Shown piece by piece: positions 45,456 through 54,241 of a DNA stretch of 64,000 nt. How positions within the stretch are numbered: the first letter of the stretch is position 1; each line of letters begins with the position of its first letter. Origin of the DNA: JBCCTX01 sp965263105 (GTDB lineage: Bacteria; Bacteroidota; Bacteroidia; J057). The notes under the pieces were generated by a model. The model did no database searches. It was not told the DNA's origin and worked only from the letters and a program-made list of their open reading frames with translations. The translations under genes were made by a program, and so were the position numbers. The DNA lies in assembly GCA_965263105.1 (NCBI GenBank), contig CBDHGL010000002.1, positions 1 through 64,000 of the forward strand, written 5' to 3'.

Positions 45456-46430
45456 ATGAGCCAAAGCCTAAAAGAGATACAGGCCCCAATTTCGGAAGAG
45501 CTAGTTTACTTTGATAAGTATTTCAAATCTGCTATGCAGACGAGGGTTGCTTTGATAACCCGAATTACTCGGTATATGCTCAAACGAAAGGGGAAACAAA
45601 TGCGGCCTACCCTGGTTTTGCTAAGTTCGGGAATTTGTGGAGGAATAACCCCTGTTACCTATAGAGGGGCTGCTTTGGTCGAGTTGTTGCACACAGCTTC
45701 CCTGGTTCACGATGATGTAGTGGATGATGCCAACGAACGTAGGGGCTTCTTTTCTATCAAAGCCCTTTGGAACAACAAAATTGCCGTACTAGTAGGGGAC
45801 TTCCTTTTGGCCAGGGGCTTGTTAATGGCCCTTGAGCATGATGATTTTCAATCTTTGAAAATCATGTCGAATGCGGTGAAAGTCATGAGTGAGGGGGAAT
45901 TGCTCCAAATGGAAAAGGCGCGTATGCTCAATATTGATGAGGCAGTATACCTAGAAATCATTCGACACAAAACCGCTTCGCTATTTGCTTCCTGCTGTGA
46001 GATTGGTGCCGCTGCGGCCTGTGATGATGCCGATAAAATTGAAAGACTTCGCCAATTTGGCGAAACCTTGGGTATTGCCTTCCAGATAAAAGACGATTTG
46101 TTCGACTATGGAACAGATGATGTAGGAAAGCCTCGAGCTATTGACATTAAAGAGCGAAAGCTCACCCTACCCCTTATTCACGTTTTGAATAAAGCCAGTT
46201 GGCAAGAGCGTCGCAAACTTATCAACATTGTAAAAAACCATAATGCAGACCGGAAGAAGGTCCAATACCTCATTAATTATATTGCCCAGAATGGAGGACT
46301 TTCTTACTCCCAACAAGTCATGGAAGAATATTTGGCTAAGGCGGAAGCTATTTTAGATACATTCGAGAAAAATCCTTCCTGTGTGGCTATGCGTGACCTC
46401 ATGCATTATGCGATTCTGAGAAAAAAGTAA
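45456..46430 (+). CDS. Polyprenyl diphosphate synthase
   Basis: 324 residues from the ATG at 45456, chosen because the promoter excludes the ATG at 45441 and because MSQSLKEIQAPI fits the family start. The two aspartate motifs are LVHDDVVDDANERRG and FQIKDDLFDYGTDDVG, which bind the magnesium and allylic diphosphate; KGKQMRPTLVLLSS supplies the isopentenyl-phosphate contacts. It makes a long-chain isoprenoid such as the menaquinone side chain. A small membrane stress gene follows 50 bases downstream. Confidence 0.94.
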   Translation: MSQSLKEIQAPISEELVYFDKYFKSAMQTRVALITRITRYMLKRKGKQMRPTLVLLSSGICGGITPVTYRGAALVELLHTASLVHDDVVDDANERRGFFSIKALWNNKIAVLVGDFLLARGLLMALEHDDFQSLKIMSNAVKVMSEGELLQMEKARMLNIDEAVYLEIIRHKTASLFASCCEIGAAAACDDADKIERLRQFGETLGIAFQIKDDLFDYGTDDVGKPRAIDIKERKLTLPLIHVLNKASWQERRKLINIVKNHNADRKKVQYLINYIAQNGGLSYSQQVMEEYLAKAEAILDTFEKNPSCVAMRDLMHYAILRKK

Positions 46431-46483
46431 ACTTTACAACCCTACTTAGAATTTGGCGTCTTTAACATAAAACAACAATCGCT

Positions 46484-46726
46484 ATGACTAGTATTATCTA
46501 TCTCTTATTAGTGGGACTTCTCATAGGGTTTCTTGCTGGGAAGTTGATCAAAGGACGAGGCTTTGGCCTGATTGGGAACCTAATGATCGGTGTGGGAGGA
46601 TCCATCATCGGTGGCCTGCTACCCAATATTTTTTCTGGCGGACTGGGAATAATCGGTCAGGTATTGCAAGGAGTCATTGGAGCAGTAGTTTTGCTGTTCA
46701 TTATTGGCTGGTTGAAAAAGAAATAA
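46484..46726 (+). CDS. GlsB/YeaQ/YmgE family stress response membrane protein
   Basis: 80 residues with three membrane helices and the glycine-rich LIGFLAGKLIKGRGFGLIGN and GVGGSIIGGLLPN motifs of the transglycosylase-associated family. Such proteins are induced by envelope or acid stress in several bacteria; their mechanism is unknown. It ends 10 bases from the convergent exonuclease gene. Confidence 0.93.
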   Translation: MTSIIYLLLVGLLIGFLAGKLIKGRGFGLIGNLMIGVGGSIIGGLLPNIFSGGLGIIGQVLQGVIGAVVLLFIIGWLKKK

Positions 46727-46735
46727 AAAGGCGAG

Positions 46736-48127
46736 TCAAGGAAGTTTTTTGATTTCCTTAGGATGCTTGCGTGCATAGCCTTTTATAATCCTCAAGACAT
46801 CAGGGGTCTCGGGCTTTAGAGGTATTGCCTCACATATGGCTTCTCTACTGCCCACGGTCAGGTCTTTGTCTATATAGGCATAGCCCTTGAAATGACCTTT
46901 TTCTACCCAAACTACTGATTGTTCCTGGTAGTTTCTCCCTTCACTAATAACGAGAAAGCTATCTTCTTGGGTAGAACCATAGTTCATCGTGTGGATGGCT
47001 TCTTCCACCCGCTGGTTATAGTCATCTGAACTTTCCATACCCGTACAAGCTCCTTTGCATTGATCCAGTTGTTGGTAGAAGCATCTGCCAGATATATGTT
47101 CAATCCCACAAAATTTGGGGCAGAGCTGAAAATTCCTCGCCTGCCGTTGAAGGGTATGCTGCCCGTGCCGTTTGGAAGAGAATTTTGCAGCAGGCTCTTT
47201 ATTGGCTTTTAACTTGTCCAGTTGGAGTTCAAAAAAGCCAGATGAATTTTTTTTAACAAAAAGCCCATACCGAAAGCTATTCCTTTTTTGTGCTCGATTG
47301 TATGGGGGTTGAAGCTTTTTGATCTCTTCATTCTCGTGCAATAGAGCCATGATCTCACTTCCGGTGAGTTCGTAATTCACTTCGTGTATGAGTTGGATCA
47401 TTTCCCGTGTACGGGTAGCCTTATAGGCACCTTGGAAATGGGATAGGACCCGCTTCTTTATATTGGTACTTTTTCCAACGTATAAGACCCTGCCCACCGC
47501 GTCGAGGAAATAATAGACGCCAACCTCTTCTGGGAGCTGTTCAAGTTTGTCACCGGAGAGATTGGGAGGAAGGTTAGAAATGGCGATTTCCTCCGATAAG
47601 GCCTGTCGAATCTTCTGGTCAGCATCTGAGTATATTAGCTGGCGGAATAACTCCAGAGTAGCTTTGGCATCTCCAGCAGCTCGGTGCCGGTCTTCATTGG
47701 TAATACCTACATAGTCGCATAGCTTGGTGAGGCCATAGGATGGGGCTTCGGGAATGAGCTTCTTACTAAGCTGTATGGTACAAAGCTTCTTCCTCGAGAA
47801 GGTATATCCTAAGTTGCGGTATTCCCGCTGGATGAAACTATAGTCAAAGCGCACATTGTGGGCAACAAATACTGAATCTTGAGTAATTTCCACGAGTCGC
47901 TTGGCCACTTCGAAAAACTTAGGCGCTGACTCGACCATCTCGTTGTTGATCCCTGTGATACGGGTAATAAAGGGAGGGATAGGAATCCCAGGATTGATAA
48001 GGGTTTCTAGCGAGTCGACAACTTGTTCTCCATCAAAGCGATAAGCCGCAATTTCTGTAATACGATCTTTACGGGGGTCCCCTCCCGTGGTCTCAATGTC
48101 GATGATCGTATAGTGTTTGCTTTTCAA
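46736..48127 (-). CDS. Exonuclease (DnaQ-like) fused to GIY-YIG UvrC-like nuclease
   Basis: 463 residues. The DEDDh 3'-5' exonuclease domain (about 1-170) shows YTIIDIETTGGDPRKD, FVAHNVRFDYSFIQ and HRAAGDAKATLELF. A GIY-YIG domain follows (about 200-290) with GVYYFLDAVGRVLYVGKSTN. The C-terminal section with GRCFYQQLDQCKGACTG resembles the cysteine region of UvrC. This fusion is frequent in Bacteroidota and probably serves DNA repair or proofreading. The lack of the helix-hairpin-helix part sets it apart from UvrC proper. Confidence 0.93.
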   Translation of the reverse strand: MKSKHYTIIDIETTGGDPRKDRITEIAAYRFDGEQVVDSLETLINPGIPIPPFITRITGINNEMVESAPKFFEVAKRLVEITQDSVFVAHNVRFDYSFIQREYRNLGYTFSRKKLCTIQLSKKLIPEAPSYGLTKLCDYVGITNEDRHRAAGDAKATLELFRQLIYSDADQKIRQALSEEIAISNLPPNLSGDKLEQLPEEVGVYYFLDAVGRVLYVGKSTNIKKRVLSHFQGAYKATRTREMIQLIHEVNYELTGSEIMALLHENEEIKKLQPPYNRAQKRNSFRYGLFVKKNSSGFFELQLDKLKANKEPAAKFSSKRHGQHTLQRQARNFQLCPKFCGIEHISGRCFYQQLDQCKGACTGMESSDDYNQRVEEAIHTMNYGSTQEDSFLVISEGRNYQEQSVVWVEKGHFKGYAYIDKDLTVGSREAICEAIPLKPETPDVLRIIKGYARKHPKEIKKLP

Positions 48128-48137
48128 ATCATTTGGA

Positions 48138-48887
48138 CTATTTAAGCTTTCTAATTTTCAATACCTGGCCCACTCGGATATTATTGCCTTTTAATTTATT
48201 GAGTTTTTTTATCTCGGCGACAGGGACCCCGTAATTTACTTGCAATCGATAGAGGGTCTCACCCGATTTAACGGTATGCATCACCCACCCATCTTTTTGA
48301 GAGCTTGTTGGGGGAGACACCACGGGAACTTGAGGGCCTGGATCGGGATTGACAACAGGAATAGTAGGGGGAACTTCTCCTCCTACTGGATTTAGGTCGT
48401 GGAGTTTTTGGTTTAGGAGTTTATGGAGACCATCCAGGCTGCTTACCTGATAGATGTCGCCCATATCCGCAATGACGAAGTATCCAGGAAGTCTAGGGTA
48501 TTGAAAAGCACGCTTGAAATCTCCAACCTCTGTGGCATTACGTAATAGGACCTGGTCCCCTGGAAGTTGGAACTCGGACGTTATCTGGTTCCACCTTTCC
48601 TCGTTTTCGTCTTCTGAAATACCAAAAAAGCGGATAGGATAAACGGAGTACATCGCCGAAAGGCGCTTCAATTGTTCAAAATCGTAAAGGGAAGTGGAAT
48701 TCCATCCGGCCCATACATAAACGACCCACAACTGAGAATTCCTGAGTGCAGGAAAATTGATGCATTGTTCCTTAAATGCCTGGTAACTCAGTCTTTCAGA
48801 GGACCTGGTTTTCTGGCCGTACAGCTCAACTTGGCCTCCTGTAATTAAGAGCAAAATACCGGTTAAAAGTAGTGTGCGCATCTTCAT
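48138..48887 (-). CDS. Secreted thioredoxin-like protein (no CxxC) with C-terminal LysM domain
   Basis: 249 residues. A signal peptide (1-24) precedes a thioredoxin-like fold (about 30-155): LWVVYVWAGWNSTSLYDFEQ occupies the position of WCxxC but has no cysteine, and PGYFVIADMGDIY holds the cis-proline region. A proline-rich linker (about 165-200) leads to a LysM domain (HTVKSGETLYRLQVNYGV to VGQVLKIRKL), which binds peptidoglycan. It is thus a wall-bound, redox-inactive thioredoxin-like protein, perhaps a binding or chaperone module. The gene is 10 bases upstream of the exonuclease gene. Confidence 0.85.
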   Translation of the reverse strand: MKMRTLLLTGILLLITGGQVELYGQKTRSSERLSYQAFKEQCINFPALRNSQLWVVYVWAGWNSTSLYDFEQLKRLSAMYSVYPIRFFGISEDENEERWNQITSEFQLPGDQVLLRNATEVGDFKRAFQYPRLPGYFVIADMGDIYQVSSLDGLHKLLNQKLHDLNPVGGEVPPTIPVVNPDPGPQVPVVSPPTSSQKDGWVMHTVKSGETLYRLQVNYGVPVAEIKKLNKLKGNNIRVGQVLKIRKLK

Positions 48888-48931
48888 AATGGAAAAGAAT
48901 ATCCAAATATAAATATTTATTTGCGCAATTA

Positions 48932-49510
48932 TTAGTCTAAGAGCTTAACCATGCGTTCTTCTACCAGTTGAAAGAGCTGGTTGGGGCTGATTTTTCGCCA
49001 CGGAACTTCATCGAGCAGGGGGCTTCGGTAAAAATAGGAGGCGATGCCATATTGGAGCATTTCTTCCCACACATTTACCCTGGGACGGAGTGTACATAAC
49101 CAGCCTTCTACCCCTAACTCTTCTTCCAATGCTTGGTAGTAATCATCTGCATCGGGGTAGATATGGAAGACATTTTCACATACCAGTATAAATTTGTTGA
49201 TCCCATGATCCAGGAGGTAGGTAAGACAATTCTCGGCTAGGAGCTTGAAGTCATTTTCAAAAAGGTCGTTCCATTCTCCAAAAAGCTCTATGATGGCAAA
49301 GCCCTGTACATAATCGGCAAATAGAATTTTGACCAAAAGGCTTTCCGAACCGATATCATCCCACAGGGGATGGGCAGGTATACGATTGATGGAGCGATCA
49401 AAGTAGAACAAGTTGTGTTCGACCTGATGAAAAGGAGATCGGGTATCTACCTCATGGTTATATCGCCCCAACCAGCCATAGAAGGGTTCTATGTGATGTA
49501 ACGGATTCAT
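48932..49510 (-). CDS. Protein of unknown function
   Basis: 192 residues from Met at 49510; an earlier in-frame ATG at 49540 adds a 10-residue cysteine-rich leader of no clear use. The sequence is acidic, soluble and rich in aromatic residues (HIEPFYGWLGRYNHEVDTR, HIYPDADDYYQALEEEL). I recognise no family. It stands between the LysM gene and the DUF192 gene on the same strand and may be co-transcribed with them. Confidence 0.72.
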   Translation of the reverse strand: MNPLHHIEPFYGWLGRYNHEVDTRSPFHQVEHNLFYFDRSINRIPAHPLWDDIGSESLLVKILFADYVQGFAIIELFGEWNDLFENDFKLLAENCLTYLLDHGINKFILVCENVFHIYPDADDYYQALEEELGVEGWLCTLRPRVNVWEEMLQYGIASYFYRSPLLDEVPWRKISPNQLFQLVEERMVKLLD

Positions 49511-49628
49511 CTGACATAAATGAATACAATCGTTACACAAATATACCCCTGAATTATCAAGGATAGGAGTTTTATTTTAGCAAATTTCTCTGTATTACGG
49601 GGTAAAAATATTGCTCCTACTTTTCGAA

Positions 49629-50147
49629 CTATCCTATCGTATCTAATTTTTTAAATTGAATACGATCCCCCTTTTTTACCTTATGATCCTTGCAGAAGCC
49701 TCCCAATACTTCTAACACGTATTGAGCCGGTTTGAAAGAAGGGATTTGACCATCATATAAGGGGAGGACTTGCTCGTGAATGGTGAGGATTTCCAGGTCT
49801 TTGTTCAAATAGATTATATCTAGGGAAAGATAGGTATTGCGCATCCAGAAATATCGGAGTTCCTCCTCCTCAAAGATAAAAAGCATACCTTGATTTTTTC
49901 CCATACTCCTACGAAACATGAGGCCTTGACGTTGCTCTGCCTCAGAGATGGCAAACTCTATCTCTATGGTAGCCAGGGTGTCCAGACTGTCCTGTCCAAG
50001 TATGCTCAAGTTGCCCTCATGGGAGAAGATGGGTTCTTTCATCGGTTTGGGGATAGGCTTTTTCTCCTGGGGGCCACAGCTCAGCACCATGAGCAGCAGG
50101 ACTGGGAGGTAGCCCACAGGTACACGCCAAATAGGGATGAATTTCAT
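49629..50147 (-). CDS. DUF192 lipoprotein
   Basis: 172 residues. The signal ends in a lipobox (LLLMVLSCGPQ, Cys24). The mature part is the DUF192 fold: EAEQRQGLMFRRSMGKNQGM, RYFWMRNTYLSLDIIYLNKD and QYVLEVLGGFCKDHKVKKGD. Its biochemical function is unknown; it is a compact beta-barrel frequently found as a secreted or anchored protein. It follows lgt by 15 bases, and since Lgt is the enzyme that modifies lipoproteins, the pairing is apt but possibly coincidental. Confidence 0.92.
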   Translation of the reverse strand: MKFIPIWRVPVGYLPVLLLMVLSCGPQEKKPIPKPMKEPIFSHEGNLSILGQDSLDTLATIEIEFAISEAEQRQGLMFRRSMGKNQGMLFIFEEEELRYFWMRNTYLSLDIIYLNKDLEILTIHEQVLPLYDGQIPSFKPAQYVLEVLGGFCKDHKVKKGDRIQFKKLDTIG

Positions 50148-50162
50148 TGGGGATGGATTAGC

Positions 50163-50975
50163 CTAGGCTTCCTCGGGAATAGGTTTGCTCAAAGCCCTGA
50201 TCAATAGGAATAAACCCAATAGAACCAAGGGGATACTCAAAATCTGCCCCATATTCAGGGGAAGGGTATCCTCAAAGGCGACCTGGTTTTCTTTGAGAAA
50301 TTCAATCAGAATGCGAAAGCCAAAAACCCCGATAAAAAATACTCCACTGAGTAAGCCTAACCTTTTCCTCGCCTCTGTCTTGAAGAATAAGTGGCCGAGA
50401 ATGGCAAATACCAATAGGTAGGCTAGCGCCTCATAAATTTGGGTTGGATGTCGAGGGACGGAATCAACGCGAGCAAATATAAAAGCCCAAGAAACATCAG
50501 TGGCTTTTCCGAAGATTTCACTGTTCATAAGATTCCCCGTACGAATGAAGGCGCCTGCCAGGGCTACACCCAAAGTGGCTCGATCAATGATCCACAGTAC
50601 AGGTTTTTTGGACACATTTCGGGAATAGAGCCAGAGGGCAATAATGATGGCTATGGCTGCTCCGTGGCTGGCCAGCCCGCCCTTCCAAATCTGGGGGATC
50701 TCTATGAGGTGATCTTTGTAATAGTCCCATTCATAAAAGAAAACATGACCCAGTCTCGCCCCAATGAGGGTAGCAATGAAAATATAGAAAAAAGCCTTGT
50801 CCAACATTTCCTGGGAAAGGTTCTCTTTCTTAAACATCTGCTGGGATACCTGATAGGCCAGGAAGAAACCCATGGCAAAGAGAAGGCCGTACCATCGGAT
50901 GCCTCTATTGAGAAATCCTACATAAAAAATTTCTGGATCTACATCCCAAGTGATTGCCGCAAGTATCTGTTCCAA
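50163..50975 (-). CDS. lgt: Prolipoprotein diacylglyceryl transferase
   Basis: 270 residues with seven membrane helices. IRWYGLLFAMGFFLAYQV is the N-terminal signature, GARLGHVFFYEWDYY the conserved Tyr/His region, and GAFIRTGNLMNSEIFG with RHPTQIYEAL the catalytic Arg, Asn and His motifs. It transfers a diacylglyceryl group from phosphatidylglycerol to the lipobox Cys of prolipoproteins such as those encoded at 21549, 29359, 37317, 49629 and 51092 in this window. Confidence 0.97.
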   Translation of the reverse strand: MEQILAAITWDVDPEIFYVGFLNRGIRWYGLLFAMGFFLAYQVSQQMFKKENLSQEMLDKAFFYIFIATLIGARLGHVFFYEWDYYKDHLIEIPQIWKGGLASHGAAIAIIIALWLYSRNVSKKPVLWIIDRATLGVALAGAFIRTGNLMNSEIFGKATDVSWAFIFARVDSVPRHPTQIYEALAYLLVFAILGHLFFKTEARKRLGLLSGVFFIGVFGFRILIEFLKENQVAFEDTLPLNMGQILSIPLVLLGLFLLIRALSKPIPEEA

Positions 50976-51091
50976 AGCGATTTATTTAGTCCGAAAAGGT
51001 GAAAATTTCTCTATTCTACAAAGAGTCAAATATACGTTGGGCGAGTTAAAAGCACAATTTTTTGTTAATTGCCATTATTACTACCCTTGCT

Positions 51092-52201
51092 ATGTCAATT
51101 TTACGAATTCCCCTCATTCTCCTATTGGGTCTACTATTTTTAGTTCCCATGGGTTGCCAGCCCCCTCAAGCGATGAAATCCTCCTTAAGCTCTCCCCTCA
51201 GTTCTGATCAAGCTGCTCATTTTGCCCAACTAGCTGCTCGTTGCATTCAGGTGGAGTATCCCAATAAACTCAGCCATATCATGAACGATTCGTCTGAGGT
51301 ACTGGGGCCAAAAGAGATCCACCCCGCGTTTTATGGCTGTTTTGACTGGCACTCCTCTGTCCATGGACACTGGATGCTGGTTCGCCTGCTCAAACTCTTC
51401 CCCAGTCTCCCCCAGAGCCAAACCTATCGCCAAATGATCTCTGCTAACCTAACAGTGGAGAATATTGCCCAAGAGGTTGCATACCTCAAGCAATCCAATC
51501 GAAAATCCTTTGAAAGAACCTACGGGTGGGCCTGGTTACTTAAGTTGGCTGAAGAGTTGCATACTTGGGAGGACCCTCAAGGCCAAAAATGGCGGAATAA
51601 CCTTAGACCCTTGGAAGAATTAATTGTGGAGAGGTACCTTGAGTTTCTCCCTCGACAGACTTATGCTATTCGTACGGGCCTGCATCCCAATACGGCCTTT
51701 GGCCTTTCTTTCGCCTGGGATTATGCCCATACCCTCAAACACCAGGCACTGACTGATCTTATTCATGAGCGAGGCTTGACCTACTTTGGGAGTGATTCGA
51801 ATTGTCCCATCGATTGGGAACCGGGAGGCTCTGATTTTCTCTCCCCTTGCTTGGAGGAAGCCAATTTTATGCAAAGGATCCTCCCCCAGGATGAGTTTGT
51901 TCCCTGGCTTCAGGATTTTTTCCCTTCCTTATTTATGCCTTCTACTTCCAGTTTGTTTGATCCAGCAGAAGTAGCAGATAGGAGTGATCCCCAAATTGTC
52001 CATTTAGATGGCCTAAACCTCAGCCGCTCTTGGTGTATGAAGGGCCTGGCATCTGCCTTGCCCGATAATAGCCGGGTATCAGAGGCGTTGAAGCGCTCTG
52101 CCCAACTCCATTTAGAGGCAAGCTTGCCACATATCGCTTCTGGGAACTATGAAGGGGAACACTGGCTGGCTTCCTTCGCGGTTTATGCCATGACAGAATA
52201 G
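51092..52201 (+). CDS. DUF2891 family lipoprotein
   Basis: 369 residues from the ATG at 51092; the frame opens at 51062, but only the later start gives a normal lipoprotein signal (FLVPMGC, lipobox Cys). The core HPAFYGCFDWHSSVHGHWML is the DUF2891 signature, and TYGWAWLLKLAEEL and YFGSDSNCPIDWEPGGSDFL are further helix pairs of an alpha/alpha-barrel. Conserved His, Asp and Glu residues suggest an enzyme acting on a sugar or cell-wall component, but the function of this family is not established. Confidence 0.9.
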   Translation: MSILRIPLILLLGLLFLVPMGCQPPQAMKSSLSSPLSSDQAAHFAQLAARCIQVEYPNKLSHIMNDSSEVLGPKEIHPAFYGCFDWHSSVHGHWMLVRLLKLFPSLPQSQTYRQMISANLTVENIAQEVAYLKQSNRKSFERTYGWAWLLKLAEELHTWEDPQGQKWRNNLRPLEELIVERYLEFLPRQTYAIRTGLHPNTAFGLSFAWDYAHTLKHQALTDLIHERGLTYFGSDSNCPIDWEPGGSDFLSPCLEEANFMQRILPQDEFVPWLQDFFPSLFMPSTSSLFDPAEVADRSDPQIVHLDGLNLSRSWCMKGLASALPDNSRVSEALKRSAQLHLEASLPHIASGNYEGEHWLASFAVYAMTE

Positions 52202-52373
52202 AAGGGGAGAGTTAAATAGTCTAATGGTCCATGGTCGATAGGCTGGATTTGAAGAGTTTGATAGTCTAATGGTCCATGGTCGATAGTCTGGGTTATGAAG
52301 GTCGAATGGCTATTCAACCATTTAACCAACCTAGACTGTGGACCGTCGACCAACAAACCATTCACCCATTCAC
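52202..52373. repeat. Cluster of degenerate copies of the dispersed 40-bp repeat
   Basis: ATAGTCTAATGGTCCATGGT occurs near 52217 and nearly again near 52260, and AACCAACCTAGACTGTGGAC occurs at 52321-52340 in the same orientation as the array at 30921. The copies fill the whole space between the stop of the DUF2891 gene and the end of the glycosyltransferase gene. Confidence 0.75.
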
Positions 52374-53951
52374 CTATTCTTCATTTACTTTAATCAACAA
52401 GTAGCGCTTATTTTCTTTATCAAAGAATTCAGTGATCTCTTCGTGGGGGAGCTTTTCCACTTGATTAGGATAGGCAATCACATATCCCGTGGCGGAAGAG
52501 TCTGCGGTATAGGTGACTACTTCTTTCATTTCTCTTGCTAAGTAAAACCCCATTCGGTGTGGCAGTTTCACCCCTTCCATTAGACTTATAGGACCTCCTC
52601 CCGCCAATTTGTTGAGGTAAATAGCGTAATCTTTTTCCTGCTGGGTATCCCCATCTGGCAAGGATCTTTGCGGAAATACAGAAAAGCTGTATAAGGTACG
52701 AACGAGAATCAGTACCAATACCAGGCTTAGCCAGCGTGTAGCGGGCACACGGATGTACAAAAGGAGTAGGAGGATTCCTACACCTGCACCTACGCCAGCC
52801 AAAATCCACACATTGGAGAGGAAGGCTAGGTCTGGTATAAAGGGAAGCCCCAGGCTTAATAAAGGAACAACCCCAATGAGAATTCCCAAAAGGATATTAA
52901 TGAACTTCTGTGTTTTTGGCAGATCATGGCCGTGAATCATAGCGAAATAGACAAATACATTTACCAGCAGGGGATAAATAGGGTACAGGTACCGCTGTCG
53001 GGTTCCAGGGGAAAGCCAGTAAAGAAGGGCATTGGCCAGGAAGGCCAGGAAACAAAATTTGATGTAGGGATTTTCCTGAAGCTTTGTACGAAAGTCTTTG
53101 CGGATAATGAAAGGAAGAAGTAGGCTAGCGGGAAGTAAGCTGCCCAGGGTTTCTACTGGAAAGAGAAATAAATCTTTAACAAACTCTTCAATACCTTTGA
53201 CAAGCATAGTCCTGTCTCGGGACTCCGCCCAAATCTGATCGATGTAGCCGTCAGGGGAATGGAAGGTCTGATAATAGGCCAGATAGCCAAAAATACATAT
53301 TGTATAGGCCGTGATCCCCAGAATATGAGGAAAGGAGATGAGGCGTTTCAGCTCTTTGGTTGAGATCAGCAAAGTAAGTAAAGTGATCCCTTGGAAAGCC
53401 AGGGATGGCAGGCCTTTGGTAAGGGTTCCGACAGCTGCTAGTAGGTAAGAGATAAGGAAAAGGAGGATAAAGCTTTTTCGCTGGAAAAAGTGGAATATTA
53501 GGTAAATCTGTAAAAAGGTCAATAGGGCATAGAATAAATCAATTTCCGCCAGTTGAGAGGCAAGCAGATATAGCTCTACGCCGGACAACACCAATAGCGC
53601 CGAGGCATGTCCAAAAAGCTCGGATACATAGGCCTTCCCTCCCCGAAATACGACATAGCCCAGGAGTAAAAGGGAGATGACCGAGAAAAAGCGCATGGCA
53701 AACTCGGAATAGGATCCAAAAATCCGGGAGGCTCCTACCAAGACCCAATTCCAGACAGGGGGCTTGTTATAGTAGTGCTCTCCATACAAAGTAGGGACGA
53801 TTAAATTCCCCTGTAAATCCATTTCCAAGGCTACCAGGGCCCTTCGGGGCTCTTCCATTCGCAGGGGTTGAAGTCCCATATTAATAAATAAGGAAAAGGC
53901 AAGTAATCCCCACGCGATAAATATCAGTAACCGAATTCTGTCTTCTTGCAA
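52374..53951 (-). CDS. ArnT-like glycosyltransferase (GT39/GT83 family)
   Basis: 525 residues with about twelve membrane helices. The first periplasmic loop LRMEEPRRALVALEMDLQGN contains the acidic motif (EEPR) that binds the lipid-linked sugar in ArnT/PMT-type enzymes, followed by LYGEHYYNKPPVWNWVLVGA. The later TKGLPSLAFQGI and WLSPGTRQRYLYPIYPLL segments are typical. It transfers a sugar from an undecaprenyl or dolichyl carrier to a lipid or protein in the periplasm; the acceptor is unknown. It is a single gene. Confidence 0.9.
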   Translation of the reverse strand: MQEDRIRLLIFIAWGLLAFSLFINMGLQPLRMEEPRRALVALEMDLQGNLIVPTLYGEHYYNKPPVWNWVLVGASRIFGSYSEFAMRFFSVISLLLLGYVVFRGGKAYVSELFGHASALLVLSGVELYLLASQLAEIDLFYALLTFLQIYLIFHFFQRKSFILLFLISYLLAAVGTLTKGLPSLAFQGITLLTLLISTKELKRLISFPHILGITAYTICIFGYLAYYQTFHSPDGYIDQIWAESRDRTMLVKGIEEFVKDLFLFPVETLGSLLPASLLLPFIIRKDFRTKLQENPYIKFCFLAFLANALLYWLSPGTRQRYLYPIYPLLVNVFVYFAMIHGHDLPKTQKFINILLGILIGVVPLLSLGLPFIPDLAFLSNVWILAGVGAGVGILLLLLYIRVPATRWLSLVLVLILVRTLYSFSVFPQRSLPDGDTQQEKDYAIYLNKLAGGGPISLMEGVKLPHRMGFYLAREMKEVVTYTADSSATGYVIAYPNQVEKLPHEEITEFFDKENKRYLLIKVNEE

Positions 53952-54083
53952 GGAACTATTTCTTAGTTGAAACCCGATTAAACTTGCTTATTTTTTGTTA
54001 CAAATTGCAAAAAATAAGGATAACAAAGAAAAGCCTGGCAAAAAGGTTAGCCCAAGAATGAAAATTTAGGTGTGCAGGGATTA

Positions 54084-54221
54084 TTATTTTCCCCTCAACA
54101 AATGATTAACTCTACTTCGGTAGGTCTGACCGATAGGAATTTTGTGGTCCTGCAGGTAGATCTGATTTTTGAGCAAGGTCAATTCATCTTTTTTTATCCT
54201 GAAAAATTCCCCTAACTTTCA
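54084..54221 (-). pseudogene. Remnant of a LytTR DNA-binding domain
   Basis: An open stretch of about 45 codons without a start reads EFFRIKKDELTLLKNQIYL and then QDHKIPIGQTYRSRVNHLL before a stop. This is the C-terminal half of a LytTR domain (the final strands and helix). Upstream, a stop is met at once, so the receiver and the first half are gone. It lies just upstream of the acyl-CoA carboxylase start on the opposite strand. Confidence 0.7.
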
Positions 54222-54241
54222 AAGACAAAAATTAAAATTTC

